Assembly: GCF_900107585.1 (NCBI RefSeq)
Contig: NZ_FNQM01000012.1
Span: 1-64,000 of the forward strand
DNA: 64,000 nucleotides
Direction: 5' to 3'
From: Rubrimonas cliftonensis
Lineage (GTDB): Bacteria; Pseudomonadota; Alphaproteobacteria; Rhodobacterales; Rhodobacteraceae
In this document: piece by piece, positions 1 through 7,411 of the stretch
Layout of the letters: each line of letters starts with the position of its first letter
Numbering within the stretch: position 1 is the stretch's first letter
Program-made: the position numbers and the translations under genes
The notes under the pieces: generated by a model
Database searches by the model: none
What the model saw: the letters and a program-made list of their open reading frames with translations, nothing else
Told to the model about the DNA's origin: nothing

Positions 1-302
1 CCCGAGCGCAGCGCGCGGCTCAGCGCCCGGTCGAAGCCGAGATCCTTCCACAGCTCGTGCAGCGCAAAGACGTCGCCGTAGCTTTGCGCGGGTTCGTGGG
101 TGAGGTGCGAGGCGGTGTTCTCCGCCCGGCCCAGGACGCGGTTGAGCCCACTGATCAGGGGATCCAGCTTCTCGGGCGTGAGATCCTCGATCCGCCCCAG
201 GTTCGCGATCACGCGGTGGCGAACCTTTCCCGCATCATCACGATAGCCCTCGACCAGCTGCAGATAGCGTCGTCCGCCCGACCGGGTGATCTTCGTGTAC
301 AT
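1..302 (-). CDS. IS1634-family transposase, N-terminal part (runs off the left edge)
   Basis: Reading the minus strand from an ATG at 302 gives about 100 residues with no stop before the window edge. It begins MYTKITRSGGRRYLQL and continues with VEGYRDDAGKVRHRVIANLG. This is the typical opening of IS1634 (IS4 superfamily) DDE transposases, in which a short basic N-terminal segment precedes the catalytic domain. The catalytic DDE residues would lie beyond the edge, so whether the enzyme is intact cannot be judged. The gene moves the insertion sequence itself and has no link to the chromosomal genes to its right. Confidence 0.8.
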   Translation of the reverse strand, partial: MYTKITRSGGRRYLQLVEGYRDDAGKVRHRVIANLGRIEDLTPEKLDPLISGLNRVLGRAENTASHLTHEPAQSYGDVFALHELWKDLGFDRALSRALRS

Positions 303-398
303 GCCGCAACGATATCACGGCAGAAAACTGCTTTCCATCGTGAAATACCGATGACGTGCCACAACACAACTTCGCTGAAATCACCCCCGGGCAAAGGC
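1..398 (-). mobile_element. Insertion sequence of IS1634 type, one end only
   Basis: The partial transposase and its leader belong to an insertion sequence entering from the left. Between the transposase ATG (302) and about 400 the base composition is clearly less GC-rich than the chromosome. A block around 381-395 (CACCCCCGGGCAAAG) could be part of the terminal inverted repeat, but the other end is outside the window, so neither the exact boundary nor a target duplication can be established. The right boundary given is a guess. Confidence 0.4.
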
Positions 399-680
399 TA
401 AGTTATTGATTACCCAGAGGCTAACGGTCCGGGTGCCCGAAAATCGGGGCCGGAAGTGTCGAACTCCGGAGATCTGGCCCGTCGGCGGGCTGGCGAATGT
501 CCGCTCCCGGGAGGAATGCTGCGTCGCAGCAGGCACGACGACTCTTCGTCAGATCCGCTTCGCCGAGTCTGCATGTGGAATGCTGCACGCGCAAAAGGCG
601 GAAACGTCCGCAATGCCGATCTCCAAATCGCTCGGCGCGAACGGCGAGAGTCCGCGCATCTTTGCCGTTCGGCCCCCGCC
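303..680. other. Gene-free flank between the IS and the metR-like gene
   Basis: About 380 bases without a convincing gene. Short open frames on both strands lack ribosome binding sites and recognisable sequence. The stretch is less GC-rich than the surroundings and probably holds the outer end of the insertion sequence and some intergenic sequence downstream of the MetR-like gene. No terminator or operator stands out. Confidence 0.5.
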
Positions 681-1574
681 TCAGACCGCCGCGCCGACGC
701 GGGCGGCCTGCGCCATGAAGCCGGCCATGTAGTCGAGCGCGGCGTCCTCGTCGCGCAGGCCGACATGGATGCTCTTGCGCAGGCCCTCGGGGCCCAGCGG
801 CAGCCCGACGATGGGCAAGGCGGCGGCGTATTCGGCGAGCAGCCAGTCGGGCAACGGCGCCACCCCCCTGCCCGCCGCGACCATCTGGAGCATGATGTCG
901 GTGGTCTCGATCTCCTTGCGCGCGCTGGGCTGGCGCCGGGCGGGACCGAGGAACTGGGCGTAGATGTCGAGCCGCTCCGCCCCGACCGGGTAGGTGATCA
1001 GCACCTCGTCGTCGAGATCCTCCGGCCGCACATGGTCGCGGCCGGCGAGCGGATGGCCGCGCCCCACCGCCAGCACGAGGTCGTAGCCGAAGACCGGCGT
1101 GAAGCCGACGCCTGGCCGCGCCACCGGGTCGGGCGTGATCAGCAGGTCCACCTCATGGTCGGTCAGCGCGTCGAGCCCGCCGAACTGGAACGCCTGCCGC
1201 ACGTCCACGTCCACGTCGGGCCAGCCGACGAGATAGGGCTCCACCACCTTCAGCAGCCAGCGGTAGCAGGGGTGGCACTCCATGCCGATGCGCAGCAGGC
1301 CGCGGCGGCCCTTCGCGAAATCCGCCATCGCCGCGTCGGCGCGCTCGAACTGCGGCAGCAGGCGGCGCGCGAGGTCGAGCAGCGTCCGCCCCGCCTGAGT
1401 CGGCCGCATCCGCCGCCCCTCGCGCCGCCAGAGCGTGACGCCGGTCTGCGCCTCCAGCCGGCGCAGGGCGTGGCTGGCGGCGGACTGCGTCATGTTGAGG
1501 CGTTCGGCGGCGGCGGTGAGGCCGCCCTGCCGGTCGATCTCGCGCATGAGCGAAAGGTGCTGGCGGTCGATCAT
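681..1574 (-). CDS. metR: MetR-like LysR-family transcriptional regulator
   Basis: A 297-residue LysR regulator. An N-terminal winged helix-turn-helix (about residues 1-60, containing AAERLNMTQSAASHALRRLE) is followed by a periplasmic-binding-protein-like effector domain. The effector domain carries IGMECHPCYRWL and the stretch DLVLAVGRGHPLAG, which closely match the homocysteine-responsive MetR (IxxECHxCxxWL) rather than generic LysR proteins. MetR activates late methionine-biosynthesis genes with homocysteine as co-inducer. No metE or metF is adjacent, but metZ lies at 51.7-52.9 kb of the same window. The start is an ATG, with tRNA-Pro about 140 bases upstream on the other strand. Confidence 0.8.
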   Translation of the reverse strand: MIDRQHLSLMREIDRQGGLTAAAERLNMTQSAASHALRRLEAQTGVTLWRREGRRMRPTQAGRTLLDLARRLLPQFERADAAMADFAKGRRGLLRIGMECHPCYRWLLKVVEPYLVGWPDVDVDVRQAFQFGGLDALTDHEVDLLITPDPVARPGVGFTPVFGYDLVLAVGRGHPLAGRDHVRPEDLDDEVLITYPVGAERLDIYAQFLGPARRQPSARKEIETTDIMLQMVAAGRGVAPLPDWLLAEYAAALPIVGLPLGPEGLRKSIHVGLRDEDAALDYMAGFMAQAARVGAAV

Positions 1575-1714
1575 CGCTCGGGCCTCCTGACGGGGTGCGG
1601 ATCGTCGCCCCCTGCGCGCGCCGACGCCAGCCCCCGGCCGGGCGCGACGGCCCTCCGCCGGCCTCGCCGCCGCTTGCGCCGCTTGCGCGGCCCGGCTAAG
1701 ACCGCGGGCGTCAA

Positions 1715-1791
1715 CGGGCTATAGCGCAGTCTGGTAGCGCGTCCGTCTGGGGGACGGAAGGTCGTAGGTTCGAATCCTGCTAGCCCGACCA
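1715..1791 (+). tRNA. tRNA-Pro (anticodon GGG)
   Basis: A 77-base cloverleaf with encoded CCA. The acceptor strands CGGGCTA and TAGCCCG pair perfectly. The anticodon stem TCCGT/ACGGA closes a seven-base loop CTGGGGG with anticodon GGG, which reads the proline codon CCC. The T-arm contains GGTTCGAATCC. It stands alone between the divergent metR-like gene and dcd and is followed at once by a hairpin terminator. Confidence 0.95.
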
Positions 1792-1796
1792 TTTCG

Positions 1797-1820
1797 CGCC
1801 AGCGCCGCAAGGCGCTGGCG
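1797..1820 (+). terminator. Hairpin terminator after tRNA-Pro
   Basis: A perfect 10-bp stem, CGCCAGCGCC paired with GGCGCTGGCG, closed by a GCAA tetraloop. It starts five bases after the tRNA CCA and is followed by TCTTCGC. The position and stem strength fit the end of the tRNA transcript, although the trailing T-run is poor. Confidence 0.7.
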
Positions 1821-1888
1821 TCTTCGCATGGAGGGGCGCGCCCCTGACCCGCTCCGTCGCTCCAGCCGAAGTCGCCGCAAGTCCGGGC

Positions 1889-2971
1889 GTGCTGCCCTCG
1901 CAGGCGCTGCGCGCGCTCGCCGAGACCGGCGCCGTCGCCGCCGACGCGCCGCTGGCCGCGGGACAGATCCAGCCGGCGAGCCTCGACCTGCGCCTCGGCC
2001 GACGCGCGTGGCGGGTGCGCGCCAGCTTTCTCGCCGGCGCAGGCCGCAGCGTAGCCGACCGGCTGAGCGACTTCGCGATGCACGAGATGAGCCTTGAGCC
2101 CGGCGCGGTGCTGGAGACCGGCTGCGTCTACGTCGTGGAGCTGATGGAGCGCCTCGCGCTGCCGGCGGACGTCTCCGGCGCGGCCAACGCGAAAAGCTCC
2201 ACGGGGCGGCTCGACGTCTTCACCCGCGTCATCGCCGACCGCGGCGTGGAGTTCGACCGCGTGCCGCAGGGCTACGCGGGGCCGCTATACGCCGAGATCA
2301 GCCCGCGCACCTTCTCGGTGCTGGCGCGGGCGGGCGACCGGCTGACCCAGCTGAGGCTGCGGCGCGGCGCGGCGGGGCTCGACGACGCCGAGCACGCCGC
2401 GATCCACGCCGCGCTCGGCCTCGTCGACGGCGAGGCGCTGATCGACGGCGGCGTGGGCTTCAGCGTGGACCTCTCGGCGCAGGCGGCGGGCGCGATGAGC
2501 GGCGTCGTGGGCTGGAAGGCGCGCCGGCACAGCGCGCTGATCGATCTGGGCCGTCTCGACGCCTACGACCCGCTGGACTTCTGGGATCCGGTGCGTCCCG
2601 GCCGCGCCGGCGAGGTGATCCTCGATCCGGGCGCCTTCTACATCCTCGTCAGCCGCGAGAGCGTGCATGTGCCGCCCGACTGCGCCGCCGAGATGGCCCC
2701 CTACATGGCCGTCGCCGGCGAGTTCCGGGTGCACTATGCGGGCTTCTTCGACCCCGGCTTCGGCCATGGCCCGGCCGGCGGCGCCGGCTCGCGCGCGGTG
2801 CTGGAGGTCCGCTGCCACGAGGCGCCCTTCGCGCTGGAGCATGGCCAGACGGTCGGGCGGCTGGTCTACGAACGCATGGCCGAGCGCCCCGAGATCCTCT
2901 ATGGCCGCGACATCGGCTCGACCTACCAGGCTCAGGGCCTCCGCCTGTCCAAGCACTTCCGCGCAGCCTGA
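1889..2971 (+). CDS. dcd: 2'-deoxycytidine 5'-triphosphate deaminase
   Basis: A 360-residue protein of the long alphaproteobacterial dCTP deaminase type. It opens with GVLPSQALRAL and IQPASLDLRLG, and carries the family core NAKSSTGRLDVFTRVI about one third in, within the trimer-forming nucleotide-binding site. The enzyme deaminates dCTP to dUTP, feeding dTMP synthesis. The length is about twice that of the E. coli enzyme because the fold is duplicated. The only standard start upstream of the conserved region is a GTG at 1889, with no strong Shine-Dalgarno sequence. It follows tRNA-Pro and its terminator, so it probably has its own promoter. Confidence 0.88.
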   Translation: MLPSQALRALAETGAVAADAPLAAGQIQPASLDLRLGRRAWRVRASFLAGAGRSVADRLSDFAMHEMSLEPGAVLETGCVYVVELMERLALPADVSGAANAKSSTGRLDVFTRVIADRGVEFDRVPQGYAGPLYAEISPRTFSVLARAGDRLTQLRLRRGAAGLDDAEHAAIHAALGLVDGEALIDGGVGFSVDLSAQAAGAMSGVVGWKARRHSALIDLGRLDAYDPLDFWDPVRPGRAGEVILDPGAFYILVSRESVHVPPDCAAEMAPYMAVAGEFRVHYAGFFDPGFGHGPAGGAGSRAVLEVRCHEAPFALEHGQTVGRLVYERMAERPEILYGRDIGSTYQAQGLRLSKHFRAA

Positions 2972-3059
2972 CGCCCGGTCACGACGGCTTGAACGTCTCG
3001 CAGGTGGACAGGGGGGGCGCGGGGCGCGCATCCTGACCTCTCAAGCGGGAGAAGCGACC

Positions 3060-3536
3060 ATGCCCATGATGAACCGCCGCCAGACGCTCGCCGCCATTCT
3101 CGCCGGCGGGGCTGTCCTCAGCGGCCTCGTGTCGCGCCGGGCGGCCGCCGAGATCGCCGAGCGCAGGCTGACCGTGGCCAAGTCGCCGACCTGCGGCTGC
3201 TGCTCGGCATGGGTGGATCACATGCGCGCGGCGGGCTTCGAGGTCGAGACGCTGGACATGACTTCCGGCGCGCTGGCCGCCCGCAAGGCGCGGCTGGGGC
3301 TGCGCCCGGAGCTGGCGTCGTGCCACACCGGCGAGATCGCGGGCTATTTCGTCGAAGGGCACGTCCCGGCGGCGGATGTCGCGCGCCTGCTGGAGACGCG
3401 CCCGGAAGCGCTCGGTCTGACCGTGCCCGGCATGCCCTTCGGCTCGCCCGGCATGGAGTACGGCGACCGCCGCGACGCCTTCGACACGCTGCTCGTGATG
3501 CGGGACGGGTCCACCGCCGTCTTCGCCAGCCATTGA
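3060..3536 (+). CDS. DUF411 metal-binding protein (periplasmic)
   Basis: A 158-residue DUF411 protein. Residues 1-30 form a twin-arginine-like signal (NRRQTLAAILAGGAVLSGL). The mature part has the DUF411 motif TCGCC (Cys45, Cys47, Cys48) and a further Cys88 in SCHTGEIAGYFVEGHVP. DUF411 proteins are proposed periplasmic copper-binding proteins, often found with copper or cytochrome-oxidase genes. The ATG at 3060 has GGGAGAA upstream. The stop overlaps the TTG start of the following DsbA-like gene (TTGA), so the two are probably translated together. Confidence 0.85.
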   Translation: MPMMNRRQTLAAILAGGAVLSGLVSRRAAAEIAERRLTVAKSPTCGCCSAWVDHMRAAGFEVETLDMTSGALAARKARLGLRPELASCHTGEIAGYFVEGHVPAADVARLLETRPEALGLTVPGMPFGSPGMEYGDRRDAFDTLLVMRDGSTAVFASH

Positions 3537-4306
3537 GCGCAAACGCGTCGCACGGCCGCTCCCGACGCCTGCTGCTGCTGGGCGGCGCGGCCGCCGGCGG
3601 CGCGGCGCTATACCTTGGCGCGCCCGCGCTGCTGCGCCTTGCGCCGCAGCGCTTCGACTTCGCCGAGATGACCGCGCCGGCCGGGTTTCGGACGCTGGAG
3701 GGCGGGTCGGTGAGCGCCGGCTTCGATCCGCTGGCCGGGCTCTCGTCCCGCCCCGGCGAGGCGACCGCGCCCGACGTCCTGCGCGCCGACCTGTGCGCCA
3801 GGCTGTTCGGCGCCCCGCCGGCGCCCGGCGTCGTCCCGGTCGCCTCGTTCTCCGACTACGCCTGCCCGTTCTGCCGCGTGCTGACCGAGCGTCTCGCGGC
3901 CATCGCCGAAACGCCCGGCGTCGCGGTGCGCTGGCATGAATGGCCGCTGCTCGGTCCGCGCTCGGAGGCGCTGGCGCGAGCAGCTCTCGCCGCTGCGCGG
4001 CAGGACGCCTATCCCGCCTTCCACGCCGCGCTGATGGGTTCAGCCTTCGTGCCGACCGGGGCCTATCTGCGCGCGCTGGCCGAACGCAACGGGCTCGATC
4101 CCGAAAGGCTGCTCGCCGACATGACGGGCGAGGCGGTGAGCCGGCGTCTGGCCGACAGCCGCGGCCTTGCGCGGCTCTACGGCTTCATCGGCACGCCCGC
4201 GCTCGTGGTCGGGCGCACGGTCGTCCAGGGCGCGATCACCGAGGCGCGACTGCGCGCGCTGATCGACCTCGAGCGCGAGGCGGGCCCGCCGCCGGGCTGC
4301 GCCTGA
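3533..4306 (+). CDS. DsbA-family thioredoxin-fold protein (exported)
   Basis: From a TTG at 3533, which overlaps the previous stop codon, this gives 257 residues. The N-terminus (GRSRRLLLLGGAAAGGAALY) looks like a twin-arginine signal or a membrane anchor. A thioredoxin fold of the DsbA/DsbG kind begins near residue 100 with the redox motif CPFC (Cys111, Cys114) in FSDYACPFC. The cis-proline loop is visible as GTPALVVG. It ends in a C-terminal PPGCA. It probably oxidises or isomerises periplasmic thiols, perhaps acting on the DUF411 partner's cysteines, which is an inference from the overlap. Most thioredoxin-fold ABC proteins of this sort are annotated only as DsbA family. Confidence 0.78.
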   Translation: MSANASHGRSRRLLLLGGAAAGGAALYLGAPALLRLAPQRFDFAEMTAPAGFRTLEGGSVSAGFDPLAGLSSRPGEATAPDVLRADLCARLFGAPPAPGVVPVASFSDYACPFCRVLTERLAAIAETPGVAVRWHEWPLLGPRSEALARAALAAARQDAYPAFHAALMGSAFVPTGAYLRALAERNGLDPERLLADMTGEAVSRRLADSRGLARLYGFIGTPALVVGRTVVQGAITEARLRALIDLEREAGPPPGCA

Positions 4307-4310
4307 GCGG

Positions 4311-4709
4311 TCACATCGAGAAGCTCACGCCGCAGCCGCAGCTCGACGTGGCGTTGGGGTTCTCGATGGCGAAGCGGGCGCCGATCAGCTCGTCCTTGAA
4401 GTCGATGACGGCGCCCGCGAGAAACGGCGCCGACTCGGGATCGACCAGCACCACCCCGTCTATCACGGCGTCCTCGGCGGCCGGCGCCGGCTCCAGCCCG
4501 AACTCGTACTGGAAGCCCGAGCAGCCGCCGCCCAGCACCGCCACCCGCAGCAGCCCCGGCTGACCGTCGGCCGCGATCTCCGCGATGCGCGCCTTCGCCC
4601 GCGCCGTCACGGTGAGGGGAGCGGCGAAGCCGCCGCCCGCCGAAGCATCCGCCTTGCCGAGAGCCGAACCGGCGAGGTCCGGCGCCGCGCGTCCGGTCAT
4701 ATCGTCCAT
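4311..4709 (-). CDS. erpA: A-type iron-sulfur carrier (HesB/IscA/ErpA family)
   Basis: A 132-residue protein with the three conserved cysteines of A-type carriers: Cys63 in GGGCSGFQYEF, and Cys124 and Cys126 in SSCGCGVSF at the C-terminus. It binds and hands over iron-sulfur clusters to apo-enzymes in the cytoplasm. The roughly 30-residue N-terminal extension before the fold is longer than usual. The ATG at 4709 was chosen because the frame upstream runs into the intergenic region shared with dgt. It is divergent from dgt, an arrangement common in alphaproteobacteria. ErpA versus IscA cannot be told apart by sequence alone. Confidence 0.85.
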   Translation of the reverse strand: MDDMTGRAAPDLAGSALGKADASAGGGFAAPLTVTARAKARIAEIAADGQPGLLRVAVLGGGCSGFQYEFGLEPAPAAEDAVIDGVVLVDPESAPFLAGAVIDFKDELIGARFAIENPNATSSCGCGVSFSM

Positions 4710-4734
4710 GGCTGCACCCTTCGCCGAAAATAGG

Positions 4735-4747
4735 TTACACGGTGTAA
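4735..4747. promoter_or_regulatory. Palindrome between erpA and dgt, possible operator
   Basis: TTACAC-G-GTGTAA is a perfect inverted repeat in the short gap between the divergent erpA and dgt starts, and it sits in one of the few AT-rich patches nearby (followed by TATAAG). Its symmetry and position suit a dimeric repressor controlling both genes. Which protein binds is unknown. Confidence 0.45.
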
Positions 4748-4775
4748 TATAAGCGCCCGCACAGGAGCCGCAACG

Positions 4776-5969
4776 ATGACGCGCCGCCCCGACCCTGCCC
4801 TCTGCGCGGCGAAGCCCAGCGCGAGCCGCGGGCGGCTGCACGCCGAGCCCGAAAGCGCCAACCGCACGCCCTTCCAGCGAGACCGCGACCGCATCATCCA
4901 CTGCGGCGCCTTCCGGCGGCTGAAGCACAAGACGCAGGTGTTCGTCGAGCACGAGGGCGACTACTACCGCACCCGCCTGACGCACAGCCTCGAGGTGGCC
5001 CAGGTCGCCCGCACGCTGGCGCGCAGCCTCGGGCTGGACGAGGATCTCGCCGAGGCCGTCGCTCTCGCGCACGACCTAGGCCACACGCCCTTCGGCCACA
5101 CCGGGGAGGACGCGCTGGCGGAGCGCATGGCCCCCTTCGGCGGCTTCGACCACAACGCGCAGGCGCTCAAGATCGTGACGCGCATCGAGCAGCGCTACGC
5201 CGATTTCGACGGCCTCAACCTCACCTGGGAGACGCTGGAGGGCATCGCGAAGCACAACGGCCCGCTGCTGCCAGGCGTCGGCGCCGATCGGAGCGGGCTG
5301 CCCTACGCCATCGCGGACTACGACGCGCGCCACGACCTCGAACTGCACACCCATGCGAGCGCCGAGGCGCAGACGGCGGCCCTGTCGGACGACATCGCCT
5401 ACAACACCCATGATCTGGACGACGGTCTGCGCGCGGGGCTCTTCACGGTGGAGGAGGCGCGGACGCTGCCGCTGGTGGGCGAGGCCTGGGCGGAGGTCGA
5501 CGCGCGCTGGCCGGGGCTGGACCCGCTGCGCGCCCAGTCCGAGGCGCTGCGCCGCGTGTTCGGCATGATGGTCGCCGACGTCACCGCCGAGAGCGGCGCG
5601 CGGCTGGCGCGGCTAGGGGCGAGCTGCATGGCGGAGGTCCAGGCCGCGCCCGAGCCCGTCATCGCGTTCTCGTCCGGGATGCGCGCCGCGATCTCGGCGC
5701 TGCGGCGCTTCCTGATGGCGCGGATGTATCGCCATTGGCGCGTCGCGCGGATGCGGCGCAAGGCGGCGACGGTCGTCTCGGATCTGTTCGCGATCTTCTC
5801 CGAGGAGCCGCACCTGATGCCGCCGGACTGGAGCGCCGCCGCGCGCGCCGCCGGCGCCGGCGGCGCGGCGGAGCGCGCCCGCGTCATCGCGGACTACATC
5901 GCCGGGATGACCGACCGCTTCGCCCTGCAGGAGCACAAGGTGCTCACCGACCCGCAGGCGCGGGCGTGA
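4776..5969 (+). CDS. dgt: dGTPase-like deoxynucleoside triphosphate triphosphohydrolase
   Basis: A 397-residue HD-domain phosphohydrolase of the dGTPase-like (Dgt type 2) family. The metal-binding histidines and HD pair are visible in RTRLTHSLEVAQ (His70) and ALAHDLGHTPFGHTGE (His99-Asp100), and a later HD-family aspartate lies in LSDDIAYNTHDLDDGLR. It cleaves dNTPs to nucleosides and triphosphate, which helps control the dNTP pool. The ATG at 4776 has AGGAG upstream (CACAGGAGCCGCAACG). The opening SANRTPFQRDRDRIIHCGAF is typical of the family. It shares a promoter region with erpA. Confidence 0.92.
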   Translation: MTRRPDPALCAAKPSASRGRLHAEPESANRTPFQRDRDRIIHCGAFRRLKHKTQVFVEHEGDYYRTRLTHSLEVAQVARTLARSLGLDEDLAEAVALAHDLGHTPFGHTGEDALAERMAPFGGFDHNAQALKIVTRIEQRYADFDGLNLTWETLEGIAKHNGPLLPGVGADRSGLPYAIADYDARHDLELHTHASAEAQTAALSDDIAYNTHDLDDGLRAGLFTVEEARTLPLVGEAWAEVDARWPGLDPLRAQSEALRRVFGMMVADVTAESGARLARLGASCMAEVQAAPEPVIAFSSGMRAAISALRRFLMARMYRHWRVARMRRKAATVVSDLFAIFSEEPHLMPPDWSAAARAAGAGGAAERARVIADYIAGMTDRFALQEHKVLTDPQARA

Positions 5970-6030
5970 GCGTCGGCCCCCGGCGCGCCGCGGGCGGCGT
6001 CGTCCGCCCCGACCCGAACCGGTGCCCCGC

Positions 6031-6588
6031 TCAGCGCGGCGAGCGCTTCGCGAGGATGCGCTGCAGCGTGCGGCGATGCATGTTGAGCCGCCGCGCCGTC
6101 TCCGACACGTTGCGGTCGCAGAGTTCGAAGACGCGCTGGATGTGCTCCCACCGCACGCGGTCGGCGGACATCGGGTTCTCGGGCGGCGCGGGCTTGTCCT
6201 CCAGCCGCGCGAGCAGCGCCGCCTCGACGTCGTCCGCGTCGGCGGGCTTCGAGAGGTAGTCGGTCGCGCCGATCTTCACCGCCGCCACCGCCGTCGCGAT
6301 GGCGCCGTAGCCGGTCAGCACGACGATGCGGGCGTCGGGCCGCGTCTCGCGCAGCGCCTCCACCACGTCGAGACCATTGCCGTCCTCGAGACGCAGATCG
6401 ATCACCGCGTAGGCGGGCGGCCTTGAGCGCGTGTTCTCCAGGCCCTCGGCGACGCTCTCGGCCATGACGACCGGGTCGAAACCGCGTTTCTCCATCGCGC
6501 GGGCGAGGCGGCGGCGGAACGCCTCGTCGTCGTCCACGATCAGGAGGCTGCGGTCCGCCCCGAGTTCGCTCATCGCCCCGTCATCCAT
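6031..6588 (-). CDS. regA: Global redox response regulator RegA/PrrA/ActR
   Basis: A 185-residue response regulator: receiver domain with acidic pocket Asp19-Asp20-Asp21, phosphoacceptor Asp64 (AVIDLRLEDG) and Lys114 (YLSKPADADD), a proline-containing linker, then a Fis-type helix-turn-helix ending NMHRRTLQRILAKRSPR. The C-terminal DNA-binding helix is nearly invariant in RegA/PrrA/ActR. Phosphorylated by RegB, it activates photosynthesis, CO2 fixation, nitrogen fixation and respiratory genes under low oxygen. The second methionine (MSELGADRS) may be the real start. It lies 73 bases downstream of senC on the same strand, as in Rhodobacter. Confidence 0.96.
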   Translation of the reverse strand: MDDGAMSELGADRSLLIVDDDEAFRRRLARAMEKRGFDPVVMAESVAEGLENTRSRPPAYAVIDLRLEDGNGLDVVEALRETRPDARIVVLTGYGAIATAVAAVKIGATDYLSKPADADDVEAALLARLEDKPAPPENPMSADRVRWEHIQRVFELCDRNVSETARRLNMHRRTLQRILAKRSPR

Positions 6589-6661
6589 GCAATTTCACCC
6601 CGAACCGATTGCGCGCGCGCAACTTTCTTGCGTTATGCGGGCGTTTGTCGCGCCTGTCAAA

Positions 6662-7288
6662 TCACCGCAGGGCGTCGGCGAAACAGGCCGTGCGCTCGGC
6701 GAGAACCTCTGGCGCGTCGCCGTGCCGGAAGAAGTCGAGCAGGCCGCGTTCGGGATGCGCGAGGTAGGTGAAGGTGGAGTGGTCCATCAGGTAGTAGTCG
6801 GGGTCGTCGCCCGCCCTTGCGTAATAGACGCGCCACGCCCGCGCCGCCGCGGCGATGTCCTCCTCGGAGCCGGTCAGGCCGATCATGTCGGGGTGCATCG
6901 CGTCGGTGAAGGCGGCGAGCGCCTCGGGCGTGTCGCGGGCCGGATCGATGGTGACGAAGACCGTGTTCACGTCCACGCCGCGCTCGGCCAGCATGTCGGC
7001 GGCCGCGGCCATGGTCGCGGCGTCGGTCGGGCAGAAGTCGGGGCAGTGCGTGTAGCCGAAATAGAGCAGGGTGAGCCTGTCGAGCACCTGCTCCTCGGTC
7101 ACGCGGGCGCCGGTGTCATCGGTCAGGGTGAAGGGGCCGCCGATATCCGCCCCGATCACGCCGCCGCCGTCGCGGCACGCCGCCAGGCCGTCGCCCTCCG
7201 CGAAGGAGAACCACAGGCCGACGCCCAGCAGCAGGGATGTGGCGGCTGCGCCGGCGATGAGGGCGGCGCTGGGGGCTGTCGTCGCCAT
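6662..7288 (-). CDS. senC: SCO1/SenC/PrrC copper chaperone
   Basis: A 208-residue membrane-anchored SCO protein. One N-terminal transmembrane helix (about 8-29) precedes a periplasmic thioredoxin fold with the copper-binding CPDFC (Cys82, Cys86) and the conserved histidine of YYLMDHSTFTYL (His170). SCO proteins deliver copper to the CuA or CuB centre of haem-copper oxidases. In Rhodobacter the homologue PrrC/SenC also links cbb3 oxidase activity to the RegB/RegA system. It is divergent from regB and upstream of regA, the classical gene order. Confidence 0.94.
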   Translation of the reverse strand: MATTAPSAALIAGAAATSLLLGVGLWFSFAEGDGLAACRDGGGVIGADIGGPFTLTDDTGARVTEEQVLDRLTLLYFGYTHCPDFCPTDAATMAAAADMLAERGVDVNTVFVTIDPARDTPEALAAFTDAMHPDMIGLTGSEEDIAAAARAWRVYYARAGDDPDYYLMDHSTFTYLAHPERGLLDFFRHGDAPEVLAERTACFADALR

Positions 7289-7411
7289 GGGGCAAGCTCC
7301 GTCGGGTTGGTCTGGCCCTCTTGCCGCGTCGCGCGGCGGGCGGCAAGCGCGGCCCGGCTGCGGCCCCGCGGGTGCTGGCGGCCAAGGGTCGACATGGTGT
7401 TTAGTGGCGCC

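Noticed and set aside
5992-6009. Hairpin GGGCGG-N6-CCGCCC between the convergent dgt and regA ends
   Set aside because: Short stem without T-rich tail; too weak to call a terminator in GC-rich sequence.
6609-6622. Palindrome TTGCGCGCGCGCAA between senC and regA
   Set aside because: It is mostly an alternating GC run, expected by chance at this base composition, and matches no known box.
6637-6651. RegA/RegR-like box GCGGGCGTTTGTCGC upstream of regA
   Set aside because: It has three mismatches to the RegR consensus I know, and similar GCG/CGC spacings are common in this DNA.
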